Notes: a model not told the origin generated them from the letters alone. A stretch of DNA of 64,000 bases from Ruminococcus flavefaciens (GCA_023667045.1 JAMPAU010000008.1:1-64000); one strand, 5' to 3'; shown: positions 55,704 to 63,998, counted from the stretch's first letter. Numbers and translations are program-made.

Positions 55704-56151
55704 TAAAATTATCAGAGAATTTTTTCCGAACTGTAATTATGAACTTGCGCAGATGCGCCTTATAATGCTTTACGGAAAAGCCATTGAAAAAGCCGGCTCT
55801 GGCAGGTTATCTTCACTTTTCAATGAAATACATGAATATGAAAAAATAAACTGCCGGAAAACTATTGTTTCTCTTTCATGCCGTAATAAAATAACCGCAT
55901 ATGATATTGCTGCTGATTTTTCAAATATAGCTTTTTATCTCGCAGAAAATCGCTATACAAACGGGAGAACTTCTGTTCTTGCTGTTTATTTATATGAAGT
56001 TTACAGTGAATTTATCAAAAATAATGACATTATAAATTTTATGAAAAATGCAAATAATTTAAAAAGCATTTCAGATACCATTGTGGATTTTTTATATGCT
56101 GCCGGAAAATCAGATATGATAAGCTGCCGTCTTAATACAACTGTCAGATAA
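55687..56151 (+). CDS. Hypothetical helical protein, last gene of the cluster
   Basis: A 154-residue protein starting MNRIINKIIREFFPNCNYEL. The ATG at 55687 overlaps the end of the nuclease gene by 17 bases in another frame, with AAAGGG a few bases upstream, a sign of translational coupling. It appears mostly helical, soluble and basic. No family recognised. It could be a regulator or immunity partner of the preceding protein, but nothing in the sequence shows it. Confidence 0.6.
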   Translation: MNRIINKIIREFFPNCNYELAQMRLIMLYGKAIEKAGSGRLSSLFNEIHEYEKINCRKTIVSLSCRNKITAYDIAADFSNIAFYLAENRYTNGRTSVLAVYLYEVYSEFIKNNDIINFMKNANNLKSISDTIVDFLYAAGKSDMISCRLNTTVR

Positions 56152-56220
56152 AAAATTATCATTTGAGGCTGTTTAAAGCTATATATAGCCGAAGATAAGT
56201 TTTTTTAAAAAATTCGGAGT

Positions 56221-56302
56221 AAAGGATAAATGCCGTTTTTATAAAACTTATATAGTTTTATTCTCTTCTATGGTGAAAGTTATAAATAAGCATTTATCCT
56301 TT
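56221..56302. repeat. 13-bp perfect inverted repeat after the cluster
   Basis: AAAGGATAAATGC (56221-56233) and GCATTTATCCTTT (56290-56302) are perfect inverted copies 56 bp apart. They lie 70 bp after the last gene of the cluster and before the prophage remnants. It could be a transcription end structure or the edge of a small mobile fragment. Confidence 0.45.
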
Positions 56303-56313
56303 GACTGATTAAA

Positions 56314-56523
56314 TCATTTATTCAGCAAAAGTACTATATAAGCGGTACTCTTGTTGTTTTTCTTATTGTAGCGTTCAGTCATTTCAAGCCCGAATTTTCT
56401 CGACGGCATTTTATACTCGTTTCTTTCTGTCGCCCACTGACAGCAGACAGCATACAATGCCTGAGCCTTGACCTCACCGCCGGACATGACGTAATCAGAG
56501 GCTAAAAATGCCGATAAAGTGTA
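56314..56523 (-). pseudogene. C-terminal fragment of a phage/plasmid primase-helicase (D5 type)
   Basis: A frame of about 69 codons on the minus strand, without ATG and ribosome site at its start, closed upstream by TAG. The peptide GGEVKAQALYAVCCQWATER followed by PSRKFGLEMTERY matches the pattern at the C-terminus of P4/D5-family primases (helix, Trp-Ala/Cys-Glu turn, SxRxFG). The remaining several hundred residues are gone. Between here and 56916 a plus-strand stretch (about 56653-56860) also reads open (LILLTDSNHAKIHELYLHDF) but has no start and no recognised family. Confidence 0.55.
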
Positions 56524-56916
56524 CTAATGCCTTTTTGTCAATATTTTTTTGATTTCTAAAAAAATTATTGATAAGAAGGCATTTTTTATGTGTGAAACAC
56601 CTGAAGAATAGTACATCACATAATACCGCTTGATAAAGACTATTCTTTAAGGGCGGTACAAAGCAATCTGATACTTCTTACTGACAGCAACCATGCGAAA
56701 ATACATGAACTTTACTTGCATGACTTTGAAAAAACGGCGGAAACGCTCAGGGGGTGTCTTGAAAAGTTTTATTTTTTAATCAGATATCCAACGCCCCTTA
56801 AATTTCTGCAAAATTCTAAATATTTATTTTCAAAAAAACGGCTATTTACAGCATTTTTTTTATAACACTAACTTCAGTTAACGAAAAAATTAAAATTCAC
56901 AGAAAATTTACAATAA

Positions 56917-56948
56917 AAAAACTGTCCCCCATGAATGAGGACAGTTTT
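56917..56948 (-). terminator. Rho-independent terminator of the toxin-antitoxin pair
   Basis: On the minus strand AAAACTGTCC pairs with GGACAGTTTT and is followed by Ts, 9 bases after the toxin stop. Confidence 0.8.
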
Positions 56949-56956
56949 GTATTTTT

Positions 56957-57226
56957 TCAGCGTTCGTATATGGTACTTCTATGACCGATTTCAAGAATAA
57001 GAATAACAATTCTGTTCTCCTGAATGTCGGCTAACAGGCGGTAATCTCCCACACGGTAACGCCATTGTCCGCTCCTGTTAGCAGTAAGTCCTTTGCCGTG
57101 CTGGCGAGGATTGGTGCAGTTCTGGAGATTCTTGTAAATCCATGATGTGATTAATTTTGCTGTCGCTTTATCAAGTTTTGCAAGCTGTTTTTTTGCATTT
57201 TTCGTAAATTCAACGGAATAATTCAA
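56957..57226 (-). CDS. relE: RelE/YafQ-family toxin
   Basis: An 89-residue protein of the RelE superfamily, ribosome-dependent mRNA interferases. MNYSVEFTKNAKKQLAKLDK, the SGQWRYRVGDYRLLADI core and a C-terminal ILEIGHRSTIYER (His/Arg/Tyr) match the family's key positions. It overlaps the antitoxin gene by 4 bp, the usual coupled arrangement with antitoxin first. Located between prophage remnants, it may stabilise this accessory region. Confidence 0.9.
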   Translation of the reverse strand: MNYSVEFTKNAKKQLAKLDKATAKLITSWIYKNLQNCTNPRQHGKGLTANRSGQWRYRVGDYRLLADIQENRIVILILEIGHRSTIYER

Positions 57227-57444
57227 CCTAAATCCAACTCCCTGATAACATCTTCAAGCGTATATGTTACAGGGTCGGCTTTGTATTCCGCCATTGCTTT
57301 TTCATAAGTCTTGAGGTCGAGTTCGTCTTCGATTCTTTCAAGTACTGACTTTCTGAAAAGTTCGGATACTGAAATACCGTTCATTTCGGCATAAGTTCTG
57401 ATAAGTTCAGAATCGGCATCATTAAGCCTTAAAGATACTGTCAT
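57223..57444 (-). CDS. relB: RelB/DinJ-like antitoxin
   Basis: A 73-residue protein. The start at 57444 (MTVSLRLNDADSELIRTYAE) follows AAAGGAG by 10 bases; a longer frame passes through the promoter. The N-terminal ribbon-helix-helix (TVSLRLNDADSEL) binds DNA, and the acidic tail (about 45-73; YKADPVTYTLEDVIREL) should wrap the toxin. It would repress its own promoter at 57470-57498. Confidence 0.88.
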   Translation of the reverse strand: MTVSLRLNDADSELIRTYAEMNGISVSELFRKSVLERIEDELDLKTYEKAMAEYKADPVTYTLEDVIRELDLG

Positions 57445-57469
57445 AATAACACGCTCCTTTCTGTAATAC

Positions 57470-57498
57470 ATTGTATCACATATTTTGTCATTTGTCAA
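57470..57498 (-). promoter_or_regulatory. Sigma-A promoter of the toxin-antitoxin operon
   Basis: On the minus strand TTGACA and TACAAT are separated by 17 bp, just upstream of the antitoxin ribosome site. The RHH antitoxin would be expected to bind near it. Confidence 0.8.
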
Positions 57499-57526
57499 TA
57501 GAAAAAATAAAGGAAGGTGAAAAATT

Positions 57527-58000
57527 ATAGGTCATACAAGAAAAATGCTTTCCGAACAGACCGGAAATCTCACAAAGGAAATCCAGACGAGGCGCACAAT
57601 TGAACAGGATATGACAAAAACCGGCATGGAATATTTTCTAAAACCGCCTAAATGGCTTATAAATTCCGTTGCTGTAAAGGAATACAGGCGCATTGCCGGA
57701 GAACTCGGAAAGCTTGAATTACTGGGAAATTTTGATGCAAACGCACTCGGCAATTACTGCAATGCATTCGCCAAATACACGGAAATAACCGCAAAACTGA
57801 AAGATGCTCCCCTGACGGTCACGAACTCCGCCGGAAACGAAGTTGAAAATCCGCTTGTCAATCTGCAAATCAAGTACAGCAAGGAAATGAGGGAAAACGG
57901 GCGTTTATGCGGAATTACCATTGACAGCCGGCTGAAATTTGCCTCACAGAAACTTGACATCATTGAGGACGAGATTTCAGAAAAATTCGGTGATATATGA
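57527..58000 (+). pseudogene. terS: Phage terminase small subunit (P27 type), start codon lost
   Basis: The peptide RKMLSEQTGNLTKE and a helical remainder match P27-family small terminases, which recognise phage DNA for packaging. Relatives usually begin M-x-x-x-RKML. Here AGGAAGG is followed 8 bases later by ATA GGT CAT ACA AGA AAA ATG, in frame, so the normal ATG appears mutated to ATA. The internal ATG at 57545 has no ribosome site. The rest (151 codons) is intact. It is followed by broken terminase large subunit sequence, so the packaging module is dead. Confidence 0.75.
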
Positions 58001-58068
58001 ATATTTTTTAAGAATTAATTGAATATTCAGATAACTGCATAAATAATATAATTCTGTCATGTAAAAAG

Positions 58069-58265
58069 CATAAATGGGCATGTATGCGTTTTCTGCGGGA
58101 CGTTGAGCGTTCCACATCGGCTGAATGTAAATTCTACTGGGACGAATCAGAGGCACAGAAAATAGTTGATTAGTTCGCACTGCTGAAACACTCGAAAGGC
58201 GTTCTTGCCGGACAGTTTATCAGACTCACGACTGCCCAGAAATTTAGTTTATATCAGCTTTACGG
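58069..58265 (+). pseudogene. terL: Phage terminase large subunit, N-terminal fragment with stop
   Basis: In one frame the peptide HKWACMRFLRDVER ... YWDESEAQKIVD stops at TAG (58171-58173) and continues FALLKHSKGVLAGQFIRLT ... FSLYQLYGWR. In family members a Trp normally sits at the stop position, so one base change (TGG to TAG) killed it. The ATPase and nuclease domains are missing; the sequence runs straight into portal sequence, so over 400 codons are deleted. Confidence 0.7.
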
Positions 58266-58520
58266 GTGGCGGCGGAAAGAAAAGCCGGAATGTATATCAA
58301 GGGCAATGCCGATGTTATACTTCGTTCTGACATTGAAACACGTTACCAGGCTTACGGAGAGACTATTTCCTCCGGATTCATAAAAATATCGGAAGTCCGC
58401 AAAAAAGAGGAACTGCCTTTCGTAAACGGCACGGACAGGCTTATTATCGGCAATGGTGCAAGCATTCCGCTTGAGAATTTGGGAAGACAATACGGAGGTG
58501 ATGACGATAAAAAGATATAA
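58266..58520 (+). pseudogene. Phage portal protein, C-terminal fragment
   Basis: The 84 codons MYIKGNADVILRSDIETRYQ ... ISEVRKKEELPFVNGTDRLI ... GASIPLENLGRQYGG match the C-terminal end of HK97-type portal proteins (RYQAY, EVRKKE, IPLE). Most of the portal is lost. Its left side is fused to the terminase fragment at about 58265. Confidence 0.7.
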
Positions 58521-58534
58521 CCTCACAAAAAAAG

Positions 58535-58686
58535 ACCGGAGAACGTGCGGAACTTTACTTCTACAGCGATATATGCGGTGATTCATGGCGTTCTGAATGG
58601 CTTGCAGAGAATAAAGCACCTCAGGTCGTCGCTGTCGGAAATTCCGCAGTAATCCTTGACGATTTCCGGCGTTATTTCGCTGATTT
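58535..58686 (+). pseudogene. Phage head maturation protease, N-terminal fragment
   Basis: An open stretch reading ERAELYFYSDICGDSWRSEW followed by KAPQVV resembles the start of ClpP-like prohead proteases that follow portal genes. It stops matching after about 35 codons and runs into the oppositely oriented capsid gene at 58687. The order terminase, portal, protease is the normal phage one, so this is the left end of a broken head module. Confidence 0.5.
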
Positions 58687-59826
58687 TCATGCTGCGGAGT
58701 GGACAAGTACGGCGAGTTTCTGCTCATCGGTAACCTTGCTGTCAAACTCAAACCATGCATTTATACCTATAGCGTGCTGTGTAGTGTAGTTTTCACGGAG
58801 AATATCAATGGATATATTTTCACGGGAATTGACTGAAAGCCCCTTGTAATCGCCGTAAAGCACCGATTTCGCACCGCTTGCGGCTTTCGGCATATTGTCG
58901 GAAAGATAAACCGGCTTGCCAAGCAATCTGTAGGGGAAACTCTGCGTGACATCGGGTTCAATAAGTGGTCTGCCGTTGGTATCGGTAAGAAGTTTGACAG
59001 CGGTGAAAGTTTCGGGGTGCATAGTCCAGCACGCACCGTTCTGAAAACTCTGTTTTATGGCGGACTGTAGCTTTATAAGGTCTTCCAGAGTAACTCCAAT
59101 CTTGTTCTTTGCGGTTACTGTGTTTGTGGTTGATAAAGCACCTTCCGCTTTGCCTGTCGTACCGTGCAGGAGTTCTTTTTCAAGACATATCGCAATCTGT
59201 TCAGCCATATGACGTGTTATAAAGCCGAGAACGTCGACGGCGGCGTTGTTTATGACGCTTCTTCCGATAAGGGTAAGTGCGCCCATAAGATGTCCGGAAA
59301 GGTCAACGGTTACGAATTTTCCGGCATCTGCCGTCAGTTCCTTGAACTCTTCTGCATAACCCACTGTTACATCATGACCGCTTGCCTTTGTGTATTTCGG
59401 GATTTTGAGAGTTCCCTTGACGTGATACATTTCAGCGCCCTTTAAAATCGGGCATATATCGACAACTTCTTTAATAATTCTGTTTGCGATTGTCTCCGGA
59501 ATGACTGCCCCGTTGTTATCCATGGTGAAATTCTGTTCACCTGCACGCACTTCAGACACTTTTCTTGTGACATAACTTAAAAACGCACGTTCTTCAGCCT
59601 CCGCCTTGTCGGGAGAGTTTCCGGACGGTGCGGAGATGTCGGCTATATTCTGTATTTTTTCTGCCTTTGCGATAGTGTCATCAATGGCTCTGATTTCATT
59701 TTCAAGGCTGTCAAATTTCTTTGTTTCCTCGTCTGTGAAGGCTCTTTCTTCGCTTGATGCAGCATCAATAAGCGACTGCATTTCAGCCTTTAAAGCGGCT
59801 TTTTTTTCAATAAGTTTTTTAAGCAT
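58687..59826 (-). CDS. HK97-type phage major capsid protein
   Basis: A 379-residue protein with an N-terminal coiled-coil scaffold/delta region (about 1-75; MLKKLIEKKAALKAEMQSLI), a capsid core with KELLHGTTGKAEG and PYRLLGKPVYLSDNMP, and an end ENYTTQHAIGINAWFEFD. Length fits the family and the frame is intact. It lies on the strand opposite to the terminase, portal and protease fragments, whereas in phages all lie on one strand, so an inversion or separate remnant is implied. No ribosome site as strong as elsewhere is seen before the ATG. Confidence 0.88.
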   Translation of the reverse strand: MLKKLIEKKAALKAEMQSLIDAASSEERAFTDEETKKFDSLENEIRAIDDTIAKAEKIQNIADISAPSGNSPDKAEAEERAFLSYVTRKVSEVRAGEQNFTMDNNGAVIPETIANRIIKEVVDICPILKGAEMYHVKGTLKIPKYTKASGHDVTVGYAEEFKELTADAGKFVTVDLSGHLMGALTLIGRSVINNAAVDVLGFITRHMAEQIAICLEKELLHGTTGKAEGALSTTNTVTAKNKIGVTLEDLIKLQSAIKQSFQNGACWTMHPETFTAVKLLTDTNGRPLIEPDVTQSFPYRLLGKPVYLSDNMPKAASGAKSVLYGDYKGLSVNSRENISIDILRENYTTQHAIGINAWFEFDSKVTDEQKLAVLVHSAA

Positions 59827-59981
59827 TGATTTTCCTCAGTCTTTCTATACTGCTCTATGCGGTCAAAATCACGCTTGCGGACAGGCTTTGACGTTTCCCT
59901 GTCAAGCTCGTTCTTGATATAGCTGTACGCCTCCACAGTAAATTTCTTGTCAGTGTTTATTTTATCTGTAAGGTCTTTCAT
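59790..59981 (-). CDS. Small phage-derived protein upstream of capsid
   Basis: A 63-residue basic protein (MKDLTDKINTDKKFTVEAYS ... RKRDFDRIEQYRKTEEN) with AAAGGAG before its ATG. It overlaps the start of the capsid gene by 37 bases in another frame. A small helical protein here would be unusual for the phage head module, where the protease normally precedes capsid. Function unknown. Confidence 0.55.
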   Translation of the reverse strand: MKDLTDKINTDKKFTVEAYSYIKNELDRETSKPVRKRDFDRIEQYRKTEENQCLKNLLKKKPL

Positions 59982-60074
59982 GACTTTTGCTCCTTTGCTT
60001 AATGAATGTCTGAAAATACCCGATTTCTTTCAAGCATTTTCAAAAAAAGTTATTTTTGTATACTTTCACAAAAA

Positions 60075-60536
60075 TCATTTTATAATTTTGTTTATTTCGA
60101 CGACATATTTTTTAAGTTTTTTCTTTATTCTATGGATACGAATATACATACTGTTCATGTTAAGGTTATTTTTCTTTGCAACTGATTCACGTTCTCCGCT
60201 GTAATAATCGATCAATAGTTTAAGTTCGTCCGCCGTCAGACAGTCAAAGGCACTGTCGTCTATTTCGGGAAAATCGCTCTCCGCTTCTATTTCCTCGTAA
60301 TCCTCCATTGGAACAAAAGACGGATTTTTCCGTATGTATACCTTGATTTCATTATCTGCTGTACGGTAAAGCCATAACTTGATATTCTCACCCATTTTCA
60401 GACGGTTACGCTTACGATAAAGAGTAAAGAAAACCTCTTGTATAACGTCCTCTGCTGCTGTTATATTGCCACCGAGCCTATATTTGCAGTAATTCAAAAT
60501 TACCGTATAATATCTGTTTACTATTTCATCAAACAT
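60075..60536 (-). CDS. ECF-like RNA polymerase sigma factor
   Basis: A 153-residue protein with a sigma-70 region 2-like half (RYYTVILNYCKYRLGGNITA, AEDVIQEVFFTLYRKR) and a region 4 HTH-like half (ADELKLLIDYYSGERESVAK ... NSMYIRIHRIKKKLK). Size fits ECF sigma factors. AAAGGAG precedes the ATG. No anti-sigma gene is adjacent. It could be part of the phage remnant (late-gene activator type) or a host accessory regulator. The acidic linker (EEIEAESDFPEIDD) between the regions is longer than usual. Confidence 0.8.
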   Translation of the reverse strand: MFDEIVNRYYTVILNYCKYRLGGNITAAEDVIQEVFFTLYRKRNRLKMGENIKLWLYRTADNEIKVYIRKNPSFVPMEDYEEIEAESDFPEIDDSAFDCLTADELKLLIDYYSGERESVAKKNNLNMNSMYIRIHRIKKKLKKYVVEINKIIK

Positions 60537-60759
60537 TGTTATGCTCCTTTTGTAATAAGAAGTTGAAATGTCATATTATATATAAATGTCGAAAAAACGG
60601 GATTTTCTTTCATAAATTTTTAAAGTAAATATATTTTGTAGGATTAACCAAAGTTTACTGTTATTTTTTGTTAATTTTGCAGTACTATAATTATATCAAT
60701 AATATTACTGTTATTACAATACTTATTTTACCAAAATTAAATGAACATATCAAGTCTGA

Positions 60760-60804
60760 AAAATAAAAAATCCCCGAATACGCAGTCATAGTATGCATAT
60801 TCGG
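60760..60804 (-). terminator. Rho-independent terminator of the right-edge operon
   Basis: On the minus strand CCGAATATGCA pairs with TGCGTATTCGG (one wobble) and is followed by GGATTTTTTATTTTT. It lies 22 bases after the stop at 60826. The rest of 60537-60759 is AT-rich with nothing recognised. Confidence 0.85.
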
Positions 60805-60825
60805 AGAAATATTTTATTTATGAAC

Positions 60826-61362
60826 TTATTCCAGATATTTTTTATCCTGACTGAATGCGATTCTTTCAGATAAATTATTTTGAGAAATAGTTTTGTCCAT
60901 ATGTTCAAGGAGAGACTGTGAATATATACGGGATATTTCTGACTGAACTTTCATCAATTCAATCAGTCCTGACATATCATTTTGTTCTTTTGCGATTTCT
61001 ATAGCTGTCCTTGTTGTTTCCAGAACCATATCAAGTTCACGGGACATAACTTCATGGTAGTTCTGAATAAACTGTATTTTCAGTTCATGTTCATTATTCA
61101 TCTGAGTAAGAATAACTTCTTTTTTGGCTTTTATTTCTGCTAGTCCGAGTTTCAGACATGCTTTAATTTCAGACCTCTTTGTTTCTTCCTGCTGTCTGCA
61201 CATATTATACTCTTTTATGGCATTCGTGATATTATCAGCGACACCGCAAATACTTGAAACTACTGCTGATAAAGGGTCAGTGCAAATCGTCATGTTTTTA
61301 TTTCCGGATTGAGTATCATCTTCACATTCAGTCCAGTCAACGTCAATATATTCATTTTCCAT
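60826..61362 (-). CDS. Helical hypothetical protein of the right-edge operon
   Basis: A 178-residue protein, start at 61362 (MENEYIDVDWTECEDDTQSG) after GGTGAAAG. An acidic N-terminus is followed by long helices (NITNAIKEYNMCRQQEETKR; ELKIQFIQNYHEVMSRELDM). It is the last gene of a minus-strand operon with the next four genes. It has no enzyme motif. Its style resembles phage-shock or stress coiled-coil proteins, without a specific match. Confidence 0.68.
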   Translation of the reverse strand: MENEYIDVDWTECEDDTQSGNKNMTICTDPLSAVVSSICGVADNITNAIKEYNMCRQQEETKRSEIKACLKLGLAEIKAKKEVILTQMNNEHELKIQFIQNYHEVMSRELDMVLETTRTAIEIAKEQNDMSGLIELMKVQSEISRIYSQSLLEHMDKTISQNNLSERIAFSQDKKYLE

Positions 61363-61372
61363 ATCTTTCACC

Positions 61373-61705
61373 TTATTTCCCGAATAACTGTTTAACATAC
61401 AATTTATAAAACTGCGGATATGTATCTTTCATAGCGTTGATAGTTTTAATAGCACATTCTGCAAGAGTTACATCAGCATTCTGAATTGCAAGGTCAATAA
61501 TTGCCATATTCTGCTGGAATATCTTATCATTTATTTCACGGAACATACTCCGGTACAAATCTGCCATTTCTCTGTTTTGTCTGAGGTAATTACGGTACAG
61601 TTCCGCCTGTACACAATACGCCTCGCAGACGAGAATATTTCCGACACTTTCCAGAACACTTTCACCACTGGAAAAAGTATTCTGCTGAATCAACTGAAAA
61701 TCCAT
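61373..61705 (-). CDS. Small helical hypothetical protein of the right-edge operon
   Basis: A 110-residue all-helical protein (MDFQLIQQNTFSSGESVLES ... FREINDKIFQQNMAIIDLAI). The ATG at 61705 sits 5 bases after the upstream stop with a weak AAGG; a TTG at 61717 inside the upstream gene is the alternative. The very tight packing implies translational coupling with its neighbours. Function unknown. Confidence 0.65.
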   Translation of the reverse strand: MDFQLIQQNTFSSGESVLESVGNILVCEAYCVQAELYRNYLRQNREMADLYRSMFREINDKIFQQNMAIIDLAIQNADVTLAECAIKTINAMKDTYPQFYKLYVKQLFGK

Positions 61706-61709
61706 AGCC

Positions 61710-62459
61710 TTAACCAATCAGCCATACGGCGTTTTCAAGTGACTGGTTTGTCATAGCAATCTGCCTGTGAATATCTGTATACTGTTCTGTAACCTGATAC
61801 TGATTATCAATAAACTTTGTTGACAGTGAATCAGCAATCAGCTTTGCAATCTGACACAAACTTGCTGTACGTTCTTCCGTATTGCTTTGACTGACATTTT
61901 CAGCAGTCCGGCGGAACTTGTCCATAAGCTGTTCAATCTGACTTTTTTCGTCACTTATAAATGTCGGTATCTGCTGTACAGCATACTTCGCCTGTTTGAG
62001 TTCGTCACGCTTGGCTTTCATCTGTGCCTTGTACATTTTAGCCTGCTGCATATTCTGCTTGGCTTCGTAATATTCTTCACTGGAAATATTATGAAATAAA
62101 TCCGAAACCGACGGCACAACCCACGTAGCAAGCGCACGGTCTACACAGTCAAGCTGTTCACTCTGAGTAACAGAACACGCCTCAAGATTAATAAAATCAA
62201 CCTTTGCAGACATATGCAAATCCTGATGTTCACCGTCAATGCTTTTGAGTGTACGGTTTATTTCGTCCAGAATTTTCTGTTTCCAGCGGACAAAATCCTG
62301 CATCTTGTTTTCAACTTTCATGCACGCATAAGCAAGGTTGCCATAAGCCTCTTCATAAGCATGCTGACCCTCGCTGATATACTCACGAGCCTGATAGTTC
62401 CATTCTGCAATCTTCTGACGCTTTTCGTAGTTATCTTTTGCCTTGTCAAAAAGACCCAT
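61710..62459 (-). CDS. Coiled-coil hypothetical protein of the right-edge operon
   Basis: A 249-residue protein, start at 62459 (MGLFDKAKDNYEKRQKIAEW) after AAAGGG. Almost wholly helical, with a central coiled coil (about 130-185; AKQNMQQAKMYKAQMKAKRD). The MGLFDK start is like PspA/IM30 or TerD-adjacent stress proteins but the rest does not match clearly. No membrane helix. Likely a structural partner of the two downstream helical proteins. Confidence 0.68.
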   Translation of the reverse strand: MGLFDKAKDNYEKRQKIAEWNYQAREYISEGQHAYEEAYGNLAYACMKVENKMQDFVRWKQKILDEINRTLKSIDGEHQDLHMSAKVDFINLEACSVTQSEQLDCVDRALATWVVPSVSDLFHNISSEEYYEAKQNMQQAKMYKAQMKAKRDELKQAKYAVQQIPTFISDEKSQIEQLMDKFRRTAENVSQSNTEERTASLCQIAKLIADSLSTKFIDNQYQVTEQYTDIHRQIAMTNQSLENAVWLIG

Positions 62460-62484
62460 TGTCAATTACCCTTTCATAATTTCG

Positions 62485-62745
62485 TTAACCTTCCACAAAA
62501 CTGGAACATATATAACTACTTGCATTAGAAATCCTCTTGTTATGATATGTGCATCTGCCACCTGTCAGTCCGTCCCTGTAATATGTACAATCATAACAGC
62601 AACCATTTGAATCCTCTCTGAAGTAGCTACATGCCGGCTTGTCGTATTCAATGTCAATATTATGCTTGTTGCAATGCTCGGAATTTTGCCATTTCCAGCC
62701 ACCACTCGTACCGCAGTATATGCAATCGCCACAGGTTTTTCCCAT
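62485..62745 (-). CDS. Small Cys-rich zinc-binding protein
   Basis: An 86-residue protein, ATG at 62745 after GGAGGTGA. Two tandem modules of the form CxxC...C...C are visible: CGDCIYCG ... HCNKHNIDIEYDKPACSYF, and CYDCTYYRDGLTGGRCTYHN ... ICSSF. A third copy of the same module ends the next gene upstream (CGNCSFYIGGRCRLKNK). Such modules probably hold zinc or an Fe-S cluster. Confidence 0.75.
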   Translation of the reverse strand: MGKTCGDCIYCGTSGGWKWQNSEHCNKHNIDIEYDKPACSYFREDSNGCCYDCTYYRDGLTGGRCTYHNKRISNASSYICSSFVEG

Positions 62746-62792
62746 TATTGTCACCTCCTCTCAATAAGATATTTTATAATATAGATTAACCG

Positions 62793-63998
62793 TTATCGCT
62801 GAAATTTTGAGCAAGAACTCATCATTGGACTAACTTTTTTATTTTTCAACCGGCATCTTCCTCCTATATAAAAAGAACAGTTACCACATTTGTGTACCAT
62901 TGCATTTGCTATTAAAGCTCCAGCCATAACACCCACAAAGTCTAGAGAATCGCCTGAATCTCTTCTTTGTTCTAACTCCCTTCTGCGACGTTCCTCGTAC
63001 TGTTTGCGACGTTGTTCTGCTTCCTTTTCACGACGTTCTTCCTCTTCTTTTTTGCGAAGTCGTTCTTCCTCCTTTCTGCGATGTTCTGTTTCTTCAAGCA
63101 ATTTCTCATATTTTTCACGCTCTTCAGTAAGTTTTGCAATCAAATTATCATCATCATATCGAATTGCATCTATTGTGTGATTAATAACAGAAAGCAATTT
63201 CTTCAATACTTCATCGAATTTACTGTCGCCTGTTTTTCCTTTATTTGCTTCTTGAACCTTATAAAAACTCTTGATAAGTGCATCTGTCTCAAGACGAACA
63301 GGGTCAAACTTTTTGATTTGTTCTTTATAAAAACTTTCAGATTGAAGCTGATGTAACGCTTTTTCAGCAAGACTTATATCTGTGTAACTAGCACGATTAA
63401 AATTTCTCCTTCTTTGTTCAGTTTCATTTTTACGTCTTTGTTCATCTTTAAAACGTTTTTCTTCTTGACGTATTTCATAAAACATATTTTCAAGTCTTTT
63501 TATACATTTTAAAATCTCAGAATCAGATATATTATCTTTATTATTAATAAGTTCTTCAAAAGAATTTTCACAATCCGACAAACGTTCTACTATTTCAGTA
63601 GGATAATTACTTTTTTCAATTTCACAACTATGCCTAAATGTTTTTAATTCTTGATTAAGACTTTCAATACGTGCAGATATGAATTTTTTGGATAAATCCA
63701 GATAATAAGAATCTATAAGTTGTTCAAGGGTATAAAACGGCATTTGCTTTGAAAGTGCTGTTAAGTCTTCGAGTGCTTTTTTTCTGTTGAAAGTAATATT
63801 ATATTTACTCAAACCTTTTATAACAAACTCAAGTCCTTCAATGCTCATATGTGTATACTTTTTACAAGCTGTTTCCTGTAACTGATTGACTTTTATGTAA
63901 ATAGGCTTTTCTTCCCAGTTAAATAAACGGTTAATAATTGGATAAAAAAAGCAAATTACTTTTGATACGCCCATAGTTATAATAAGGTCTATACACAT
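62793..63998 (-). CDS. Coiled-coil protein with C-terminal Cys module (may continue past window edge)
   Basis: At least 401 residues. The first ATG in view is two bases from the window end, so the true start may lie outside. The protein has an N-terminal hydrophobic patch, helical regions, two highly charged coiled coils (about 175-205 and 290-350, runs of EERRRK) and a C-terminal Cys module (CGNCSFYIGGRCRLKNKKVS ... CSKF) shared with the small gene downstream. It is the first visible gene of the minus-strand operon ending at 60826. Family not recognised. Confidence 0.7.
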   Translation of the reverse strand: MCIDLIITMGVSKVICFFYPIINRLFNWEEKPIYIKVNQLQETACKKYTHMSIEGLEFVIKGLSKYNITFNRKKALEDLTALSKQMPFYTLEQLIDSYYLDLSKKFISARIESLNQELKTFRHSCEIEKSNYPTEIVERLSDCENSFEELINNKDNISDSEILKCIKRLENMFYEIRQEEKRFKDEQRRKNETEQRRRNFNRASYTDISLAEKALHQLQSESFYKEQIKKFDPVRLETDALIKSFYKVQEANKGKTGDSKFDEVLKKLLSVINHTIDAIRYDDDNLIAKLTEEREKYEKLLEETEHRRKEEERLRKKEEEERREKEAEQRRKQYEERRRRELEQRRDSGDSLDFVGVMAGALIANAMVHKCGNCSFYIGGRCRLKNKKVSPMMSSCSKFQR

